From: Paramacrobiotus metropolitanus
Lineage: Eukaryota > Tardigrada > Eutardigrada > Parachela > Macrobiotidae
NCBI RefSeq assembly: GCF_019649055.1
Contig: NW_026570246.1
Location: 806,001-870,000, forward strand
Reading direction: 5' to 3'
DNA: 64,000 nucleotides
Part shown: in pieces, positions 60,173-64,000 of the stretch
Position numbering within the stretch: position 1 is the stretch's first letter
Layout of the letters: every line of letters begins with the position of its first letter
Translations under genes and position numbers: made by a program
Notes under the pieces: model-generated
Told to the model about the DNA's origin: nothing
Databases searched by the model: none
What the model saw: only the letters and a program-made list of their open reading frames with translations

Positions 60173-60628
60173 TTAATTTTCTTCCTCATCTGTGTCCGTC
60201 GTGTCCTCTCCGTCACTACCCAAGCCAGAATCGGCGTCATTTTCGGCGGCCGGTTCTTCTTCTTCCGCCTGCTCTGGCATCCCATCCTCGCCCTCAGCGG
60301 CATCCCACCATCCACCCGCCGGAGCCGGCTGGCCATCATTTGCTCCCCATCCCCCAGCGTCCCCATTCATCGGCACTTCCTCCACAACAACGGGTGGCCA
60401 TTCCGGCCCCCAATCCTCCACAGCAGCCCCACCACCGCCGCCGGCCGCATTGACCGGCGCGGCCGCTTGCTCCACATTCTGCATAGCAGCAGGCGCAGCA
60501 TGCGCAGCGTTGAGCTGCTCCTGCAAATCCAACTGAAAATATTCGAGCTGCATAAGCTCGTCCCGTCGGAAATATAGCAGCTCTATGACGCGGCGTTCAA
60601 AGTCGTCCTGCGGTATAAAGGGATCCAT
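60173..60628 (-). CDS. Acidic Gly/Ala-rich low-complexity protein
   Basis: 151 residues from the ATG at 60628. A short helical N-terminus (FERRVIELLYFRRDELMQLE) precedes Ala/Gly/Pro-rich and then strongly acidic sequence ending DTTDTDEEEN. It contains DSGLGSDGED, which fits the DSGxxS phosphodegron recognised by beta-TrCP. GC content is well above that of neighbours. No domain recognised; an acidic transactivator or DNA-mimic are possibilities only. Confidence 0.5.
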   Translation of the reverse strand: MDPFIPQDDFERRVIELLYFRRDELMQLEYFQLDLQEQLNAAHAAPAAMQNVEQAAAPVNAAGGGGGAAVEDWGPEWPPVVVEEVPMNGDAGGWGANDGQPAPAGGWWDAAEGEDGMPEQAEEEEPAAENDADSGLGSDGEDTTDTDEEEN

Positions 60629-60942
60629 GTTGCCGTCGTGCGACTTATTTAGGTTTTCTTAGGCTTTCTTAGGTTTCCAATTTCTTTAGTTCAATAAGTA
60701 TTTTGATGAAATTTCAAAGGAAAAACGCGAAGAACAGCGGTAAACAAAAACGCAGTATGGACAAAATTTAAGGATAAATACTGTGCCAATTAATTTGTGA
60801 CCGAGCTGTAACAAAAAGTCGTGCACCGGGCACGATTTTTTTCATTGTTTAACATTTGCTCTACTTTTACCTCATGGCATTGGGTAAGCGAATGCAAGCA
60901 CACACCTACGACATTTTTAATTTTATTCTAATTGGTTCACAG
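60629..60942. other. Non-coding
   Basis: Upstream of the acidic gene and downstream of the zinc-finger gene. Contains a short TTAGGYTTTC repeat at 60,650-60,675; nothing else seen. Confidence 0.4.
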
Positions 60943-61451
60943 TCAATTCCCGCCACTGAGTGCGAACAACAAATGTACGGCTTCAAGCCGACAATCATGG
61001 CATTCAGTAGAAATAACCGAGACTGACTTTTCTATAAATCCCACAAATTTTCCACAGCGTTCACATTTCAACTGGTTAACATTTTTCACATCAATAGCAC
61101 GCGAAACTAACACAGCTTTTCCTGCGAAACCGGTGGCGCACTTGATCCAGTTGACGGCGGCATTGTAGAATTCCATGCAGGTTGAGCTGCTGTCGCTGGT
61201 GTAACCGCCGTGGGGTTCGTAGGCTTACGCTTCCCCGTAGGAACAACGGCTTTCAGGCGGGGCTCCCGCGGTTTTCTTTTTGGTGGACAGTTACTGCGCT
61301 GATGGCGTGGAAGTGCTCGCTGAAGCATTTCGGTGCGGCAGTTCTCACAGGTCACGCGGTTCTTGTTACTATGAACTTCTTTGATATGGCGTTGCATATC
61401 ATCTCTACGTGCAATAATTTTTCCACACTGTTTACATTGAAATTTAACCAT
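60943..61451 (-). CDS. Zinc-finger protein in two overlapping frames
   Basis: From MVKFQCKQCGKIIARRDD (ATG at 61451) come a C2H2 finger (C-x2-C-x12-H-x4-H) and a C2HC finger (VTCENCRTEMLQRALPRHQ...C), then a Pro/Ala/Thr-rich linker ending at 61107. A second frame, -1 relative to the first and open from 61176 to 60943, carries LKCERCGKFVGF and TECHDC, a four-Cys ribbon. Either these are two overlapping genes or one gene with a one-base deletion in the 61,107-61,176 overlap, like others in this element. Likely a DNA- or RNA-binding regulator. A motif copy lies upstream at 61,575. Confidence 0.55.
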
Positions 61452-61574
61452 GGTCACAAGTGTTAATTTCAAGGATACAGGTCGAAAATAGAAAATGCTG
61501 TTTTGAAATACGGTGATCTGGAAACTGAAGAAGAGCAAGAGTGGAATGTTTGCACCCGGTACCAGTGGTGCCGG

Positions 61575-61588
61575 GGTACGTTAGCCAC
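61575..61588 (-). promoter_or_regulatory. Single GTGGCTAACGTACC motif upstream of zinc-finger gene
   Basis: Minus-strand reading GTGGCTAACGTACC equals the GTGGCTAACGTACA unit of the 40.9 kb cluster except for the last base; about 125 bp upstream of the start. Confidence 0.6.
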
Positions 61589-61664
61589 TAGGCCAATTAC
61601 GTAATTTTGAATTTTGAATTTTAATATTCTATTGTTGTGCTTGGGGGGCGGGGCTTATCCGCAG

Positions 61665-61811
61665 CCAGCCAATCACGATTTTTCTTTCCGAATTATCGAA
61701 ATTATTTTTCCCACGCTGGAAATTCATTTTTTTAATTCGATTTTCTATTTATTAATAGAAGTATTAATTCTAATTTTTAAAAAGTTGGCTGATAGAGCCG
61801 ATCCTGCTGCT
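61665..61811 (-). repeat. Right terminal inverted repeat of the Polinton
   Basis: 147 bp, inverted partner of 39144-39290, one mismatch. Confidence 0.95.
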
Positions 61812-61817
61812 AACCGA
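61812..61817. repeat. Right 6-bp target-site duplication, AACCGA
   Basis: Identical to 39138-39143. Confidence 0.93.
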
Positions 61818-61954
61818 GTCTGAAATTACTGGAAGAGGATCTGCGCACTGATTAATACTACTTATTATTACTTAATGTGTCGAAATTCAACACTGAAAGC
61901 AGAATCCAACATTCGATTAACAGAACAGAAATAAAACTTGACGTTACTATCACG
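61818..61954. other. Host sequence downstream of threonine aldolase
   Basis: Short 3' flank between the Polinton target site and the aldolase stop. No poly(A) signal that I would stake a claim on. Confidence 0.5.
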
Positions 61955-63450
61955 TTAGTGATAGACGAACTCGGTTTCCTGCAGCTCATCAGCCACATAC
62001 TGCAGCTTCGACATGACCATTTCAATGTCGACATCTTTGAGATTATTGTGCACCACCGCTCTGGCGATGTTGTGACCGAAAGGAAACATTCGGACATAAA
62101 TAGTTTCGCCCAGTTCCTTGACTTCCTGTTCCGTGGCCGACACGAGCCTCTTGCAGAATTTCGACGGCGGCAGACGATCGGTCTGCAGATCAATGAGGAT
62201 AATGTTGGTATGGACACCTTGCACGTCGACGCGGAAGAAAGGCGATTTATAATTGGCAATGGCTTCCGCTAGGCGCTGCGCTCGCGAATGGTCTTCCTCT
62301 AATCGAGCGGTCATTTTTTCTAAACTGATTAAACCGGCAGCAGCCAATATTCCCGCTTGTCGCATACCGCCCCCCAAGGCTTTCCGCAGTCGTCGCGCTT
62401 CCGCAATAAATTTGTCACTTCCGACAATTAAGGAACCAGCAGGAGCGCACAAACCTGTTGATGGTTCATTTTTTTAAAATGCAATTAATACAGAAGTTTC
62501 TGTCTTCAGTTTTGTTACAAAAAATTGAAACAACCGCCAAAGTTTACAGTTTTTTTCTTATTATTACAGTAAAAATATTTTAAGTCATCTTTTTTTACAA
62601 TCGAATTCATTTGTTCATATCACAAAAGCTCGTATGCGCTAATGCGCTTACCTTTTGAAAGACACACGCTGGCAGAATCGATGTTCTCCAGTAATTTCGT
62701 TATGGGAACATTTAAAGCCACTGCAGCATTAAACAATCTGGCTCCGTCCATGTGAATGGCCGGTACGCCATTCTCCTTTGCCCTTTTGGTGACCTTGGTC
62801 AGAAAAGCCAACGGCAGCACTTTTCCTCCACACATGTTATGCGTATTCTCTAAACACAGCAATCGCGTGCGCGGATAATGAATATCATCGGCCGTTCGAA
62901 TTTTCGACACCATTTCGTCGACCAGAAATGTTCCACCGCGCAGATTATTCAGTGTTCGCGCATGTACACCCCCGAACTGCGAAATGCCTCCCTGCTCGTA
63001 CATGAAAATATGCGATTTATCGCCCAGCAGCACCTCCGAACCGCGATCCTGGCAGTGTATCATCACACTGATCAGGTTGCCCATGGTGCCGGAGGGAACA
63101 AAAAGAGCGCTCTCTTTGCCTAACATGTCCGCCGCGGTGCTTTCCAGTAATCGCACTGTCGGATCTTCCAAATACACGTCATCGCCCACTATGGCGTGCG
63201 CCATGGCTTCCCGCATTTCCGGTGTCGGCTGAGTCACCGTATCGGAGCGCATATCGACGATTTTCGCTTTCCGGTCCAACTCGTTGGCCGGATCCAGTAT
63301 GGAACAGTATCCGAAACTTTTTTCAAATTGCTCACTTCCGTAACGTTTCAAGGACGGCATTGCAACGTAAGATCGGTCAAGCATTTTGTGCTGACAAGAG
63401 AACTTCCTCGCAATCAGCGACACCGGTAGTCGCAGGAAGAACGTTCGCAT
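61955..63450 (-). CDS. Threonine aldolase (PLP-dependent)
   Basis: Splits threonine or allo-threonine into glycine and acetaldehyde. Exons 62652-63450 and 61955-62454 (phase 1, TCAAAAG|GTAAGC) give 432 residues. Family motifs: [71 protein letters not shown] and the PLP-lysine block SVCLSKG, followed by [11 protein letters not shown] at the exon junction. The first about 25 residues ([20 protein letters not shown]) are basic and hydrophobic, as in a mitochondrial presequence. The gene is intact; the Polinton lies about 140 bp beyond its stop. Confidence 0.93.
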
Positions 63451-64000
63451 GATTGTACCGTACTTGTACAGTACTTGTGGATCGCAAAGACGTCGGATGA
63501 CTGTAAAAGTTAATCGGCTAATTAAAACAAACTCATCTGACGTTTGTTTGAAATTTAACTAATTTCTTATCATAAAAATTTAAAGAGTTGTTTAGAATAT
63601 GCCATGATCGAGCCAGGTGTACTTAACTTACAAAATACTGCAGAGAGTACAACAACTGACTGGTGAGATAAAGATTTCGAGCATGCAAGTAATCGTAAAT
63701 ACAAATATAATACCGTATGCATGCTATATCTGTCAGTGCGTATCATTCGAGACTTAAATTTTAATATCAACGCCATACTTTGGATAGATAAACTACGGCA
63801 AAAAGCTTAATTTTATGCAAGAATTTCTCCATAAATGAAGTATCAACGGTACAGAAAGTTACCATGTTGCCAGAGAAAACGCGAATTTACTGATTGAGGG
63901 AAACGGTGGGTGTGTTTCTGACACAGCAGATTCCGTTCGCGATTGCAAGAGAATAGATAACACAGGGAATTAGATTATTATACGTGATTTGTACAATTAA
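63451..64000. other. Upstream region of threonine aldolase, no gene seen
   Basis: Presumed promoter region of the minus-strand aldolase gene; no recognisable sites or further gene before the window ends. Confidence 0.4.

Larger units (their letters stand above)
39144..61811. mobile_element. Complete Polinton/Maverick (adintovirus-like) element
   Basis: 22,668 bp between AACCGA target duplications. The ends are 147-bp inverted repeats beginning AGCAGCAGG. Hallmark genes are all present: pPolB, integrase, packaging ATPase, adenovirus-type protease, major capsid, penton and small virion proteins. Near-identical terminal repeats suggest a recent insertion. Integrase, protease, the TBP-like, PC4-like and zinc-finger genes each show a one-base frame change, so the copy looks non-autonomous as assembled unless these are sequence errors. 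It sits between the host CAP-Gly/RBR gene and threonine aldolase, about 140 bp past the stop of the latter. Confidence 0.96.

Noticed and set aside
1-64000. CRISPR arrays, rRNA genes, bacterial-type operons
   Set aside because: No spaced direct repeats of CRISPR type, no rRNA signatures; the genome is eukaryotic and the only long tandem array is coding.

Overview
This is 64 kb of a compact animal nuclear genome. Genes are spliced, many introns are only 50-90 nt, both strands are used, and the host genes are clearly metazoan: otopetrin, an alpha-1,2-fucosyltransferase-type enzyme, XRN1, DONSON, a CYLD-like/RBR protein and threonine aldolase. A tardigrade or another small ecdysozoan would fit, but nothing here proves the taxon.

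Host layout, left to right. 0.6-4.9 kb: 5' part of an otopetrin proton channel (-), running off the left edge. 6.4-8.3 kb: secreted protein with 24 near-identical 54-bp repeats separated by Lys-Arg sites (-). 9.6-10.9 kb: dead Tc1/mariner transposon in TA dinucleotides. 12.1-16.1 kb: two tandem GT11 fucosyltransferase-like genes (-), the second degenerate. 16.7-17.9 kb: Asn-Pro-Tyr-rich gene or XRN1 tail exons. 20.1-26.1 kb: XRN1 (-). 26.7-29.3 kb: DONSON (+), divergent from XRN1. 30.6-38.1 kb: 14-exon gene (-) that appears to join a CYLD-like N-terminus and seven CAP-Gly domains to an RNF14-like RWD-RBR ubiquitin ligase. 62.0-63.5 kb: threonine aldolase (-).

Between these last two genes sits a complete Polinton/Maverick (adintovirus-like) element, 39,144-61,811 (22,668 bp). 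It has 147-bp terminal inverted repeats differing at one position and a 6-bp target duplication, AACCGA. It carries the full hallmark set: protein-primed DNA polymerase B (six exons), retroviral-type integrase with chromodomain, packaging ATPase, adenovirus-type protease, major capsid, penton and small basic virion proteins. Several single-base frameshifts break integrase, protease and accessory genes as assembled.

The unusual part is the accessory cargo: a TATA-binding-protein homologue with an N-terminal Cys-rich domain, a protein with two PC4-like domains, a single-BIR protein, a four-exon ANP32-like LRR protein with acidic tail, and a stranded terminal exon of a UBR5-type HECT ligase. A short repeated motif (core GTGGCTAAC) recurs upstream of most gene groups of the element and nowhere else that I saw. 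The working hypothesis is that the element carries part of its own transcription-initiation system (TBP + PC4 + promoter repeats) plus captured host regulators. Spliced replication and regulatory genes contrast with an intronless, overlapping virion-gene block at 42.3-48.1 kb.
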